Shown piece after piece: positions 36,039 to 45,819 of a stretch of DNA of 64,000 nt; position 1 is the stretch's first letter; the number at the start of each line of letters is the position of its first letter. The translations under genes were made by a program, and so were the position numbers. A model generated the notes under the pieces. The model saw nothing but the letters and a program-made list of their open reading frames with translations, was not told the origin of the DNA and did no database searches. Origin of the DNA: Nocardia brasiliensis (GTDB taxonomy: Bacteria > Actinomycetota > Actinomycetes > Mycobacteriales > Mycobacteriaceae); the NCBI RefSeq assembly GCF_011801125.1, contig NZ_CP046171.1, positions 4,464,001 to 4,528,000 of the forward strand, given 5' to 3'.

Positions 36039-36968
36039 TCAGCGGTCGACGCGGGCACGGACGACGTCCACCCAACGTTGCGGGATACGGGTCGACACGG
36101 CGGCCACTGCTTGTTCCACTCGCCGAGGAGCGAGTAGGGCGGCGCCGCCGCGCAACAGGCCCGGCGAAAGGCGATGCAGGGCGAACATGAGCCAGGATTC
36201 CGGCCGCACCGGTACGACGGCCCAGTTGTGCTGTCCCGCGCGCACGATCCCGCGCGCCACATAGTCTGGTGAGCTGAACTTTGATCCGAACTTCTCCACG
36301 AGAAAACCTGCGACACGCTGAAATTCGCCCTTTTCGATACTTTCCATGTCATCGAGCGACGCCACCATTCGCGCATTGGAGACGATGGCGGTTCCGCCGA
36401 CCACACCCGGGCAGATGACTGTGACGCCGACCCGCTTCGGGGCCAGTTCCACGCGCAGGCATTCGCTGAACATTCGGACCGCGGCCTTGGAGGTGCAGTA
36501 CGACGGTGTCATGGCCCAGGGGATGTAGCCGAGGCCGGAGGCGATGTTGATGATCTGCCCGCTGCCGCGCTCGGCCATGCGGGGGGCGTACGCTCGGCAG
36601 CCGTTGACCACGCCGTCGAGATTGACCGCGAGCAGACGGTCCCAGTCGGACTTGGTGTGCTCGAGGAACCCGCCTGCGATGCCGAACCCGGCGTTGTTGA
36701 CCAGGATGTCGGGCACACCGTGCTGTTCGGATACTTCGGCGGCGAGCTGTTGCCAGGCGTTGTCGTCGGTGACGTCGAGGACATAGACCACCGCGCTGCC
36801 ACCTCGCGCACGGATCATCTGTGCGGTGGCCGAGGCCGTGTCACCGTCGATGTCGGTGACCACGACGGTCGCACCCCGTTCGGCGTATCGCAGGGCGGTT
36901 GCTCTGCCGATGCCACTGCCCGCGCCGGTAATGAGCACAAGTCGCGGATCCGGTTTCGCGCGCAGCAT
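36039..36968 (-). CDS. Short-chain dehydrogenase (SadH-like) paired with a flavin monooxygenase
   Basis: The 309-residue SDR has TGAGSGIGRATALRYAERGA, NNAGFGIAGG, Ser in NIASGLGY and YCTSK as active-site Tyr/Lys. Beyond the core it carries a C-terminal extension with AVVPVRPESWLMFALHRLSP, shared with the SDRs at 49307 and 50167. ATG 36968 overlaps the monooxygenase TGA by one base (TGATG). Paired with a Baeyer-Villiger-type enzyme, it probably interconverts the alcohol and ketone forms of the substrate; the mycobacterial mymA operon has a similar pairing. Confidence 0.88.
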   Translation of the reverse strand: MLRAKPDPRLVLITGAGSGIGRATALRYAERGATVVVTDIDGDTASATAQMIRARGGSAVVYVLDVTDDNAWQQLAAEVSEQHGVPDILVNNAGFGIAGGFLEHTKSDWDRLLAVNLDGVVNGCRAYAPRMAERGSGQIINIASGLGYIPWAMTPSYCTSKAAVRMFSECLRVELAPKRVGVTVICPGVVGGTAIVSNARMVASLDDMESIEKGEFQRVAGFLVEKFGSKFSSPDYVARGIVRAGQHNWAVVPVRPESWLMFALHRLSPGLLRGGAALLAPRRVEQAVAAVSTRIPQRWVDVVRARVDR

Positions 36969-38548
36969 CACACGCCTGCTTTCTGATCGATCGAGATCGT
37001 ATCGGCCACAACAGGATCGAGAGTGTTCCTGGTGTACCGGTAGACGTTGAGCGGGAAGAAGCGGCTCTGCCACCACATGGTCAGATGGCTCTGCGGCCGG
37101 ATCAGCGCCACATCGCCCTGATAGTTGATGTAGTAGGTGTTGGACCCGGTGCACAGGTCCACGTAGCCGATCTTGTCGATCTGATCGCGGCACTTCTGGG
37201 TGAAGTCGTCGTGTGCTTGCTGGGTGACCTCGCAGGTCGTTGCGCCCCGGCGCAGGGTTTCCTTGATGACGCGTGCGGCGTGTGCGGCGGTGGCCTCGAC
37301 GAAGCAGTGATAGGAGCTGGGCGCGTAACCGTAGGGGCCGACGATCATGAGCAGATTGGGGAACCCGGGCACGCTGACGCCCTGATAGGACGAGAACCGG
37401 TTTTCGTGCCAGAACTTTCCGAGCTCGACACCGTCGCGTCCGAAGGTCGGAAAGCCCGGGGTCGTGCCCTGGCCCATAACCGCGAAACCGGTGGCACAGA
37501 CGATGGCGTCGAATTCGTGTGCGGTGCCGTCTTTGGTGACCAGTCCGCGCTCGGTGCCGTGGTCGATCAGGTCGGTCACCAGCGTGACGTCGTCACGGGT
37601 GAAGGTCTTGAAATACTCGTTGGACATCGAGGGCCGTTTGCAGCCGAACGGGTAGTCGGGGGTGAGCTTTTCGCGCAGTTCACGGTCGTGGATCTGGGTA
37701 CGCATCCATAACCGCAGCGTGGCCTCGGCGACTTTGAGCGCGGGCAGCGCCCGTTTGCCCGCCAGCAACGCCGCCCCGGTGCCCACCGAGACTCCGCCAC
37801 CGATCAGCGCCCGCACCGGAGCACGGAATGCCTTGCGGCGCAACAGGAATCGCGTGAAAGCACCGGCCTTCCAGTCTGGCTTCGGCGCAATCCAGATCGC
37901 TCGCCGCTGGAATACCGTCAGATGCTCGACGGTGTCGGCGATAGCCGGAATCAACTGCAATGCCGAGGCTCCGGTGCCGATGACCGCGACGTGTTTGCCG
38001 CGCAGATCGTAGTCGTGATCCCAGCGGGAGGTGTGCATGATCTGGCCCGCGAAGGAGTCGATGCCCGTAATGTCCGGCAGCTTGGGCACCTCGATGCCAC
38101 CGAGGGCAGGCACCAGGAATCGTGCGGTGTAGACCTCACCAGCGTCGGTATGCACGCGCCAGAGCTGGTTGTCCTCATCCCACTCGCCCTGGGTGACCGT
38201 CCGACTCAATCGCACCTTGGGGCGCAGACCGTGTCGATCCACCACGTCGTTGGCGTACTTGCACAGATCCGCCCCCGGCGCGAACACCCGCGACCAGTCC
38301 GAGCGCTGATCGAAGGAGTAGCTGTACACCATCGACGGGATGTCGACCTGCACACCAGGATAGGTGTTCACATGCCAGGTACCGCCGACGCCATCGTGCT
38401 TGTCGAGGATCACGACGTTGTCGACGCCGACCTTCTGCAAGGCAATGGCCGCCGCGATGCCGCCGAACCCCGCACCGACGATCACCACCTCATGGTCGGG
38501 TGTGACCGTGCCGCTGCCCGCGGACTCACGCAAAACCGCCTCTGCCAT
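36968..38548 (-). CDS. Flavin-containing Baeyer-Villiger-type monooxygenase
   Basis: The 526-residue protein has two nucleotide-binding motifs, VIVGAGFGGIAAAIAL for FAD (residues ~22-37) and VAVIGTGASALQLIPAIA for NADPH, and between them the Baeyer-Villiger fingerprint FAGQIMHTSRW (residues 166-176, FxGxxxHxxxW fully matched). Such enzymes insert oxygen next to a ketone to give an ester or lactone. ATG 38548 is preferred over an adjacent GTG; GAGG lies upstream. An operator-like sequence at 38631-38650 precedes it, the same as at the mce operon promoter. It is followed by the coupled SDR. Confidence 0.9.
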   Translation of the reverse strand: MAEAVLRESAGSGTVTPDHEVVIVGAGFGGIAAAIALQKVGVDNVVILDKHDGVGGTWHVNTYPGVQVDIPSMVYSYSFDQRSDWSRVFAPGADLCKYANDVVDRHGLRPKVRLSRTVTQGEWDEDNQLWRVHTDAGEVYTARFLVPALGGIEVPKLPDITGIDSFAGQIMHTSRWDHDYDLRGKHVAVIGTGASALQLIPAIADTVEHLTVFQRRAIWIAPKPDWKAGAFTRFLLRRKAFRAPVRALIGGGVSVGTGAALLAGKRALPALKVAEATLRLWMRTQIHDRELREKLTPDYPFGCKRPSMSNEYFKTFTRDDVTLVTDLIDHGTERGLVTKDGTAHEFDAIVCATGFAVMGQGTTPGFPTFGRDGVELGKFWHENRFSSYQGVSVPGFPNLLMIVGPYGYAPSSYHCFVEATAAHAARVIKETLRRGATTCEVTQQAHDDFTQKCRDQIDKIGYVDLCTGSNTYYINYQGDVALIRPQSHLTMWWQSRFFPLNVYRYTRNTLDPVVADTISIDQKAGV

Positions 38549-38630
38549 CACGAATCCTCATTCCTCCGCACTGAGGTGACCTCATCGCCGAAGTTCGGCG
38601 AACTCCTCGAATATATAGTGACGCAATCCA

Positions 38631-38650
38631 GATTGCAATACTTTTTGAAA
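38631..38650. promoter_or_regulatory. TetR-type operator, site 1 (before the monooxygenase-SDR pair)
   Basis: GATTGCAATACTTTTTGAAA shares GATTGCA...C..T.TGAAA with the sites at 51123 and 51945. It overlaps a second inverted repeat, GCAATC-CA-GATTGC (38623-38636). The distance to the ATG is 83 bp. Confidence 0.6.
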
Positions 38651-38745
38651 TGCCCGTAGAGCGCCCCGACAACTCGCGCGGCCACAACGGCGGGGACATT
38701 AAAATGACTGTGCAACAGTATATTTGGGAGCATTCTGGCAGTCGG

Positions 38746-39714
38746 CTACTTGATGTCGAGCTGTAGGCGGATGGTGCCGTCAGGGCTCACCGAGGCAAGG
38801 GCCTGAGCGATGAGTGCGGACAGGTCGATGCCGGGGACGGCGGTAGCGGCGCGGGTCAGCAGTGGTCCGATCACCGGGTAGAGGCGCTGCGCGTCGGGAC
38901 CGATGCGGTCGAGGTGGTCGGTGAGCTTGGACACGAACGGGATCAAGCCGTTTCCTTCGGTATACGCATCAGGAACGGGGCGAGCGTCGAGGAGTCGCTG
39001 GAGAGACTTCACGACTTCGTTGACCTTGACGCCGAACTCGCCGAACTGCACCCCACCCTCGGCCATCTGGGCACCCGCGAGCGCGAGGTCGGGTCCGGGG
39101 GCCTGGGCGTTGGTGAGGATGTCCCGGATCTGCGGAGAGCGACTGATCAAGGTGGCGGCCAGCAAGTCCGAGGCGTGGGTGAGTTGCGGTATCACCGTTT
39201 CGGTGCCGTCGAGCGCCTGGGAGAAGGTCTGGACCAGCGAGGCGATGGCGCCTGGGTCGAGCTCGGCGAGCAGTGCGGTGACAGTGCGGGCGACTTCGGG
39301 AATGGATTTCGGCGTGCGGACTGCCTGGGTGTGGATGAGCTGGCCGTCTGCGAGGTATGGGCCGTCGCCACTGGCAGACCGGAAGTCGATATACGGTTCG
39401 CCCAGTGCCGAGAGGGTTTCGATCACAACCGTGCTGTCGGCAGGGATGCGCCGACCGGAGTCGATATCGAAGCGCACTTCGACACCACCGGCGGTATTGC
39501 GAACCGAGGTCACCTGCCCGACCCGCATTCCAGCCAACAGTATCGGTGAGCGCTGCGCCAGGTTGGCGGCATCGGGGATCAACAGGGTGGCCGAGGATCG
39601 TTGGGCGAACCAGTCGACCCTGGCGACACCGAACAACAGATAGGCACTGGAGACGAGGGCGATAACGGCGATCGCAGTCAATGAGAGAACGGAGCCTGGT
39701 TTGGGTGCTCTCAT
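38746..39714 (-). CDS. mceF: Mce-family substrate-binding protein MceF
   Basis: The 322-residue protein has an N-terminal membrane anchor (LTAIAVIALVSSAYLLFGVA) followed by the MlaD/Mce domain (LLAGMRVGQVTSVRNTAGGV, YIDFRS) and a helical MCE tail. It is the last of six Mce proteins, which together form the periplasmic tunnel that carries lipids to the YrbE permease. ATG 39714 overlaps the mceE stop (ATGA). The open frame continues far upstream as the shadow of mceE and should not be read as coding. Confidence 0.88.
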   Translation of the reverse strand: MRAPKPGSVLSLTAIAVIALVSSAYLLFGVARVDWFAQRSSATLLIPDAANLAQRSPILLAGMRVGQVTSVRNTAGGVEVRFDIDSGRRIPADSTVVIETLSALGEPYIDFRSASGDGPYLADGQLIHTQAVRTPKSIPEVARTVTALLAELDPGAIASLVQTFSQALDGTETVIPQLTHASDLLAATLISRSPQIRDILTNAQAPGPDLALAGAQMAEGGVQFGEFGVKVNEVVKSLQRLLDARPVPDAYTEGNGLIPFVSKLTDHLDRIGPDAQRLYPVIGPLLTRAATAVPGIDLSALIAQALASVSPDGTIRLQLDIK

Positions 39715-40787
39715 CTGACCATTCCGATCATGCGCAAGGTGGCCACGATCCGGTCGATCTGGTCCCCGGCGGGTATCGACTGCACCGGGTCGGCGGGATC
39801 GATGTGCACGCCGAGGACGTTCACCGCCGGCCGTTGCGACCAGGGAATGAGTTTGTCGCGCAGGAAGGCCACCAGGGCGTTCAGGTTCGAGGGCGCCGAA
39901 AGGTTCAACGGGCGTGCGGTGTTCAGCAGCATGGGCACGAAGGCGCGCGCGGCGGCGTCGCCCTGGGTGGCGAGTGGGGCGATCCATGCCAGTGCGTGCG
40001 CCAGCCCGCCCAGCGCGCCGATGACCCCGACGACGCCGATGAGTGATCGGGCGATCTCGGTGATGTCGACGACGCCGTGCGGGGTCAGGATCTCGTCGAG
40101 TCGATCCCGGTTGTCGAGGATGAGCCGGGCGTTGGTGTCGATCGAATCCAGGAAGGCGGTGATGGCGTCCTGGTCGGCGGCGATGTCGATGAGGTCGTTC
40201 TTCAGCACGTCTGCGATGCGCGCGGTCTCGGCCGGATCCGCGGGCAGCACCGTGTTGACTCGATTGACGATGTCCTGAGCCGCGTGCAGCGCGCCGCCGG
40301 AGACGAAGGTCGCCATTGCGGACAGGACGTCTTCGATCTGCAATGCCGGTTTGGTCTGCGCGATCGGGATGGTGTCTCCGGGCTCGAGCGTGGGAGTGGT
40401 TGTGCCGGTGGGGATGTCGAGGCCGATGTAGACGTCGCCGAGGATGGTGTCCTGTCGCAGCTGCGCGATCGTGGCGGCGGGCAAGGGCACCGCGCGCTCG
40501 ATGTCCACCTCGGCGAGCACCGACCCGGGGCCGGTCGCGGTCGGGTCGGCGACTGTCACCGACCGCAACCGCCCGACCTGCGCGCCGTTGGCCATCACCC
40601 GGGCGTTCGAGGGCAGGTTGAGCGCGTCGGCGAACTGGATGTGGACCCGGTAGGTCGGTCCGTGCACTCCCGTGCCGGGCAGTGCCAGGTGCGACGCATC
40701 GATACCGCAACTCGATACCGGCAGTATCGTCGCCATGGCCACTGCGGCGATGACCAGTGTGCGCCGAATGATCCGGTATTCGGTCAT
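39711..40787 (-). CDS. mceE: Mce-family lipoprotein MceE
   Basis: The 358-residue protein has a lipoprotein signal (LVIAAVAMATILPVSSCGID, lipobox VSSC), the hallmark of MceE/LprK proteins, then the Mce domain (VMANGAQVGRLRSVTVAD, YIGLDIP) and a long helical tail. ATG 40787 overlaps the mceD stop (ATGA). It is the only Mce protein here with a normal lipobox and is expected to be anchored by lipid on the outer face of the membrane. Confidence 0.9.
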   Translation of the reverse strand: MTEYRIIRRTLVIAAVAMATILPVSSCGIDASHLALPGTGVHGPTYRVHIQFADALNLPSNARVMANGAQVGRLRSVTVADPTATGPGSVLAEVDIERAVPLPAATIAQLRQDTILGDVYIGLDIPTGTTTPTLEPGDTIPIAQTKPALQIEDVLSAMATFVSGGALHAAQDIVNRVNTVLPADPAETARIADVLKNDLIDIAADQDAITAFLDSIDTNARLILDNRDRLDEILTPHGVVDITEIARSLIGVVGVIGALGGLAHALAWIAPLATQGDAAARAFVPMLLNTARPLNLSAPSNLNALVAFLRDKLIPWSQRPAVNVLGVHIDPADPVQSIPAGDQIDRIVATLRMIGMVR

Positions 40788-41884
40788 CGCCCACCTCCCG
40801 TCAGGCCTAGCACCAGAGTGCTCAGATCGATCGATGCGAGACCGCCCGCGGCAGTGGCGCATTTGCCGGGAGCCAGGGCGTTCACCGCCGCACACACTTG
40901 ATCAGCGTCCGACTGGACGAGTGCGGCCCTCGGTGCGGCGTAGGACACTGTCACGCGTCCGGTCTGTGGATCTGCGACATCCCGGAACCCCTGGGCGACA
41001 ACGGGAATCATATCGATCAGCTTCTCGATGCTGCCGACGTGTGCGGCAACGAGATCCAGGAACGGCACGGATGCGTCCACCAGCGCAAGGATCGAGTCCC
41101 CGTACTTGGTGGTGATGTCGTTGAACCACGGCAGGATCACCACGAACGAGTTCACGATCTGCACCACCTGAGCCCACACTTGGTTCACCAGTTGCAGCAC
41201 CGGGGACAGCCCGGACAGCATCTGCCGCAGGTCCCCCCACCCCTCGGCGACGCTTTTCGACAGCGAGGCCACGGTATCGATGAGTGAGCCCAAACGCGCG
41301 ATCGAGGCATCCGGGGAGCGCAGTGCTGCGGCGAGTTGGGTGATCACCTTGTTGAGTTGCGGTCCGGTGCCCGCGGTGGCCCGATCGAATTCCGCTACCG
41401 CGGAACCGATCCGGTCACGCTCGGCCGGATCGCCGCCACCGTCGAGCTGATCGGCCAGTGCGGCAAGCGCGTCGAGGGTCTGGGTGATGCTCTTGGGCGT
41501 GGCGGTCTTGGTGACGCAGTCACGGGGTTTCCAGTCCGCTCCTTTGCCGCTGTGCACGGCCAGTCGACGATCGGCGACGATGGTGTCGGAAACCGTTGCG
41601 GCAGTGACTTCTCCGCGCAGCGGGCGGTCGGCGTCGACTCGGAAGTCGACACGGATCCCGCTGCCCTGGGCGCGGATCGCGGTGACTTCACCGACTTTGA
41701 TGCCACGCAGGGTCACGTCGTTGCCGACGTAGAGTCCGATGGCATCGGGCATGATCGCGCAGTATTCGATGCGTTTCTTCAACGGCTCGGTGACAACGAC
41801 ACCGACCGCGGCGACAGCGAAGGCCAGGACTACCGCGCCGAGGAGGGACACGAATCCTCGCGAAGCGAACAGGCGACGCAGCAT
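40784..41884 (-). CDS. mceD: Mce-family protein MceD
   Basis: The 366-residue protein has an N-terminal membrane segment (FVSLLGAVVLAFAVAAVGVV), the Mce domain (LYVGNDVTLRGIKVGEVTAI), a helical region and a C-terminal part with two Cys (QVCAAV, GKCATA). ATG 41884 shares its A with the mceC TGA. Its position between mceC and mceE matches the usual gene order. Confidence 0.88.
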   Translation of the reverse strand: MLRRLFASRGFVSLLGAVVLAFAVAAVGVVVTEPLKKRIEYCAIMPDAIGLYVGNDVTLRGIKVGEVTAIRAQGSGIRVDFRVDADRPLRGEVTAATVSDTIVADRRLAVHSGKGADWKPRDCVTKTATPKSITQTLDALAALADQLDGGGDPAERDRIGSAVAEFDRATAGTGPQLNKVITQLAAALRSPDASIARLGSLIDTVASLSKSVAEGWGDLRQMLSGLSPVLQLVNQVWAQVVQIVNSFVVILPWFNDITTKYGDSILALVDASVPFLDLVAAHVGSIEKLIDMIPVVAQGFRDVADPQTGRVTVSYAAPRAALVQSDADQVCAAVNALAPGKCATAAGGLASIDLSTLVLGLTGGGR

Positions 41885-42909
41885 CAACACCCCTTTCCTG
41901 GGACCGGCACGCACACCGGCCGGGAGGTGATGGTCTGATCCGACTGATCCACCGCGACACCCTGCGGTGTGATCAGCGCGCGTAGGCGGTCGCCGGCCTG
42001 TGCGAGCTGATCGGCCACGCCACCGAGCTGCCGACCCAGTTGTTCCAGCTGTGGCCTGGCGGCCAAGATCCGGTCCGCGAGCGGCTCGAGTTGTTCGCGC
42101 CAGGCAGGCTCGACCGCGGCGATGCGCGCGAACAATTGCGAGGCAACCCGCAGCGCCTCGTTCACATCGGCGCGGCGGTTCAAGAGCTGGGTTTCCATCA
42201 ACCCGATCCTGGACAGCATCGCGCCGATCACCGTGCGAGAGTCGCTGAGCATGCCCAGATACTCGTCGGCGATATCCAAGGCGCGGACGACGTCGTGATG
42301 CTGCTTGTCGAGTAATTCGGTCATCCTCGACAGCGCGTCGGTCAAGGTCACGATCGAAGTCGGGCTGCGTTGCAAGGACGCCGTGAGATCGGCCAGCGTG
42401 CGGCGCAGGGTGTCGCCATCGACGCCGGACAGTGGCCGCTGCGCGTCCTGGATGGCCTGCACGAGGCTGTAGGGCAGCCGGACCCGTTCGGCCGGAATCG
42501 CTGTCGAGCCGAGTGCGGCTCGACCCGCCGGGAACACCGCGAGGTAATGCCCGCCGATCGGGGTGAGCATGCGGATCTCGAGGCTGGTGTCGGCGCCGAC
42601 GAACACGCTGTCGCGGACCGTGAAACTCATCCGCACGGCATCCTCGGTGAGATCCAGCGATTTCACCGCACCGACCGAGATACCGGCGATCCGGACATCG
42701 TCGCCGACTTTGACCGATCCGGCATCATCGAGCAACGCGGTATAGGTGTGTTTGCCGATCGGCAGGACGTAGAACACGGCACTCGCGACGAGCACGATCA
42801 CCAACGCCACGAGTCCGGCGACGCCGAGCAGCCGCTGGGTGCGCCGGTCGGTATCGGTACCGTAGCGCACCTCACGCAGCCAGTGCGCCGCGGACTTCAG
42901 CCGTTGCAT
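41884..42909 (-). CDS. mceC: Mce-family protein MceC
   Basis: The 341-residue protein has a transmembrane anchor (LLGVAGLVALVIVLVASAVF) and the Mce domain (SVKVGDDVRIAGISVGAVKS, HYLAVFP), followed by helices and a Cys-containing end (VCVPVPGKGC). Its start lies 13 bp inside the end of mceB, so translation is coupled. Confidence 0.88.
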   Translation of the reverse strand: MQRLKSAAHWLREVRYGTDTDRRTQRLLGVAGLVALVIVLVASAVFYVLPIGKHTYTALLDDAGSVKVGDDVRIAGISVGAVKSLDLTEDAVRMSFTVRDSVFVGADTSLEIRMLTPIGGHYLAVFPAGRAALGSTAIPAERVRLPYSLVQAIQDAQRPLSGVDGDTLRRTLADLTASLQRSPTSIVTLTDALSRMTELLDKQHHDVVRALDIADEYLGMLSDSRTVIGAMLSRIGLMETQLLNRRADVNEALRVASQLFARIAAVEPAWREQLEPLADRILAARPQLEQLGRQLGGVADQLAQAGDRLRALITPQGVAVDQSDQTITSRPVCVPVPGKGC

Positions 42910-43913
42910 ATCGATACCCTTTGCCCGGCAATAAGTACGGCTAGTGGAGCCGGTACCTCGGCCTTGCCGCCTGCGCAGGTCATATCGACGTGATTGTCGC
43001 GCGACGGAATGGTCGCGATCAGCGACTGCAACAACCCCGGCAGCATGTTCAGAAAGTCCACGGTCGCCTGCGGGTCTGGAAACAGCCGTCGCAGCGCGTC
43101 TTGCAGGTCCGGATTCTCGGGTTCGGTGAATCCGAGCCTGGCGAGCAGGCTGTTGAGCGGACCAAGCACCGAGGGTGCGACATCGACGAAATCCATCAGT
43201 CCTTCGAGCTGTTTCTGCAGGTTCACGAATACCTCGGAGATGCCCTTGATCAGCGTGGCAGTTTCGGGCGACTTGCCGCCGAGCTGGTCGGCGACGCGTT
43301 CGAAATTGCGCAGCAGTACCGAGATCACGGCCTGACGATCGGTCACGTAGCCCGACAGCTTCTGGATCGCGTCGAGGGTAACGCCGACCTTGGTGCCGTC
43401 GCCCTCGATGACGGCAATCGCGTTGCGCATGAACTGGTTCAGCGCGTCCGGCGAAAATTCCGCGAGCACCGGTTCCATCCCGTTGAACAGCGCAGTGATG
43501 TCGAACGACGGAATCGTCTGCTCCACACCGATAGTCGCGCCTGGCCTAACCCGCGTCCCGGCGGCACCGGGTTGCCTGATGTCGAGATACCGCTGGCCTG
43601 TGAGGTTCTGGTAGCGGATGGCCAATGTGCTGCTCCGATACAACGGCCGGTCCTTGTGCAGGCTGAACCGCACCCTGGCCTGCACACCGTCCAGCTCGAT
43701 GCCGGTCACTTTGCCCACGGCGACGCCGAACATGCGCACATCGTCGTTCTGGCGCAGTCCGCTGGCATCGGTGAACACCGCATCGAAGCTATCGGTGCGA
43801 CCGTTGACGGGACGTTGGATCACCAACACGATCCCGGCCAGCAGCGCCCCGATCAGCGCCGTGAACAATGCCAGCCGAATAACAACCGCGCGTGGCGATT
43901 TCGCTGCCCTCAT
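42897..43913 (-). CDS. mceB: Mce-family protein MceB
   Basis: The 338-residue protein has an N-terminal anchor (LALFTALIGALLAGIVLVIQ) and the Mce domain (GLRQNDDVRMFGVAVGKVTG, QRYLDIRQPG), then the helical MCE tail and a pair of Cys near the end (MTCAGG, VSICNG). ATG 43913 overlaps the mceA stop. Confidence 0.88.
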   Translation of the reverse strand: MRAAKSPRAVVIRLALFTALIGALLAGIVLVIQRPVNGRTDSFDAVFTDASGLRQNDDVRMFGVAVGKVTGIELDGVQARVRFSLHKDRPLYRSSTLAIRYQNLTGQRYLDIRQPGAAGTRVRPGATIGVEQTIPSFDITALFNGMEPVLAEFSPDALNQFMRNAIAVIEGDGTKVGVTLDAIQKLSGYVTDRQAVISVLLRNFERVADQLGGKSPETATLIKGISEVFVNLQKQLEGLMDFVDVAPSVLGPLNSLLARLGFTEPENPDLQDALRRLFPDPQATVDFLNMLPGLLQSLIATIPSRDNHVDMTCAGGKAEVPAPLAVLIAGQRVSICNG

Positions 43914-44965
43914 CGTCCACCGCCAACCGACGTGGGGATCGCTCCCCCGAGCAGCGGCACCGCGATGCCGGGCACGGCGCGCATCAGGATGTCCACACCG
44001 ACCTGCGGGCCGTCCGGTGTCGAGCCGAACGTGCGGTCGAGCCGATCGATCAGTTCGGACAGCTCGGCGTGGGAGCGATCCGGATCGGGCACGGTGCGCG
44101 CCAACTGGCCGAGCAGCACCGCGACTGCGTCCGAGTAGCCGCCCAGATATCGGTCCGCGGTCCCGAACAGCCGGCTCAGCTCGGGGAACAGCTGATCCAC
44201 GACCAGCCCGACGCCGACATCGAATCGCGCGCGATCGTTACGCAGGACGTCGATGTGATAGACCTCGTTGATCAGTTTCACGAACCCGTCCCCGAAATTC
44301 GCGACCCCGTCGAGGAACGCCGCGTACTGCTCGGTGAGGAACGATGCGGGGTAACGCTGGGTATCGGCGACCGCGCGACTCACCCCGACCATCGCCTCGA
44401 TCAGTGGGGCGAACGCCTGAAGGTCGGTGCCCAAGCGGGTCAGCATGTCGGTCAACTGCGGAGTCAGTACGGTCAGCGAGTTCTGGGACAGCAACCGCAG
44501 CAGACTGCCCATGGTGACGTCGTTGACGCGCCCGGCCGCAGTGAGGTCGACGACCGCTCCCTCGTGCAGCTCGGCCCCGCCCGGCCTGCGCCGGAGCACG
44601 ATCTCGCTGATGCCGAACAGATTCGCCGGCGCGTACTCCACCTGCACGCTGTCGCTGAGCCCGAACAGCTGCGACCGATCCACCGCGAGGGTGATCAGTT
44701 GAGTACCGCCAGGGGTGCTGTCGACGTCGGTGATCCGGCCGACCACGACGCCATTGAGCCGTACCCCGGCACCGGCGACGATACCCTCACCGATGTGGCT
44801 GGTGCGCAGCTGCATTCGCATCAGACCGTCGTCTCGTTTTGCGGCGCAACCGTGCAATACCACCCCCGCCGCCACGACGAGGACCAACACGAGCACCCCC
44901 GCTCGCAGCGCGCCGCGTCGACTCGTCGATACCCCTGACAGTGCGTGGAAAGGCAAACCCCTCAC
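43910..44965 (-). CDS. mceA: Mce-family protein MceA
   Basis: The 351-residue protein is the first of the six Mce proteins. It has a membrane segment (AGVLVLVLVVAAGVVLHGC) and the Mce domain (GVRLNGVVVGRITDVDS, ISEIVLRRRP), then a helical tail. GTG 44965 overlaps the yrbEB stop (GTGA); the open frame extends 33 bp further without a better site. Unusually, the anchor ends in LHGC, close to but not a proper lipobox. Confidence 0.87.
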   Translation of the reverse strand: MRGLPFHALSGVSTSRRGALRAGVLVLVLVVAAGVVLHGCAAKRDDGLMRMQLRTSHIGEGIVAGAGVRLNGVVVGRITDVDSTPGGTQLITLAVDRSQLFGLSDSVQVEYAPANLFGISEIVLRRRPGGAELHEGAVVDLTAAGRVNDVTMGSLLRLLSQNSLTVLTPQLTDMLTRLGTDLQAFAPLIEAMVGVSRAVADTQRYPASFLTEQYAAFLDGVANFGDGFVKLINEVYHIDVLRNDRARFDVGVGLVVDQLFPELSRLFGTADRYLGGYSDAVAVLLGQLARTVPDPDRSHAELSELIDRLDRTFGSTPDGPQVGVDILMRAVPGIAVPLLGGAIPTSVGGGR

Positions 44966-45819
44966 CCCGAGAACGTGATCGGCGTGTTGATCCCCCACAA
45001 CACGATGGTCAGCACCATGTTGAGCGAGATGATGGCGATGAAACTGGCGCGCACGGCCCGGCCACTGGCGACACCGACACCCTCCGGCCCGCCGGTAGCG
45101 AAAAAGCCCTGGTAGCAGTGGATCAGGATGACCGCGACTGTGAACACCAGCATCTTGATCGTCGCCGCCACGATGTCGTGCAGGTTCACGAACTGGAAGA
45201 AGTAATGGTCATACACCCCCGAGGACTGCCCATGCATGACGAGAACCACTGCCGCACTGGCGAAGTAGCTCAGCAGCAGGGCTACGAGAAAAGTCGGCAC
45301 CGCACTGATCGCACCCGCGATGATCCGGGTCGTGACCACGAACGGCACCGATTTCAAGCCGAGCGATTCCAGCGCGTCGATCTCCTCGGAGATCCGCATG
45401 GACCCGATCTCGGCGGTCATTCGGCAGCCCGCCTGCGCGGCGAACCCGATGGCGGCGGCGATCGGCGCCAGTTCCCGAGTATTCGCGAACGCCGACACAA
45501 TGCCCGTGAGCGGCCCGAGGCCGACCAGATTCAGCGCCGTGTGGCCTTGGATCCCCACGCCCGCACCGATCGCGATACCAAGTATCACCAGGACCGGCAC
45601 AGTGCCGCCGCCGACGATGACCGAGCCGCGGCCCCAAGTCATGTCGGTAATCATGCGCATGGTCTGTGCGCGATAGCGGTGCAGGGTCAGGGGAATCGAG
45701 GCGAATGCCTGCCACACGAAAACGGCCGCGAAGCCCACCGTTTCGATCGAGGCCAGCACCCGGTGAGTCGACTGGTTGATACTGCGTAGCAGCCAGGGTG
45801 CATAGGGCGCGGCCATCAT
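44962..45819 (-). CDS. yrbEB: YrbE-type ABC permease, second subunit (YrbEB)
   Basis: The 285-residue protein is an MlaE/YrbE permease with five or six membrane helices and the central conserved region FANTRELAPIAAAIGFAAQ AGCRMTAEIGSMRISEEIDA, ending in the EIDALESLG coupling motif. It forms a heterodimer with YrbEA, which imports lipid delivered by the Mce proteins with the help of an Mkl-type ATPase encoded elsewhere (none in this window). Two adjacent ATG codons at 45819 and 45816 overlap the yrbEA stop. Confidence 0.92.
   Translation of the reverse strand: MMAAPYAPWLLRSINQSTHRVLASIETVGFAAVFVWQAFASIPLTLHRYRAQTMRMITDMTWGRGSVIVGGGTVPVLVILGIAIGAGVGIQGHTALNLVGLGPLTGIVSAFANTRELAPIAAAIGFAAQAGCRMTAEIGSMRISEEIDALESLGLKSVPFVVTTRIIAGAISAVPTFLVALLLSYFASAAVVLVMHGQSSGVYDHYFFQFVNLHDIVAATIKMLVFTVAVILIHCYQGFFATGGPEGVGVASGRAVRASFIAIISLNMVLTIVLWGINTPITFSG

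Noticed and set aside
39715..40794. Upstream continuation of the mceF frame, Arg/His-rich
   Set aside because: It overlaps mceE entirely and reads as low-complexity basic sequence; the ATG at 39714 has the usual 4-bp overlap.
43910..44965. MceA as a lipoprotein because of LHGC after its membrane segment
   Set aside because: His at the -2 position does not fit a lipobox, and MceA proteins are normally held by a membrane helix.
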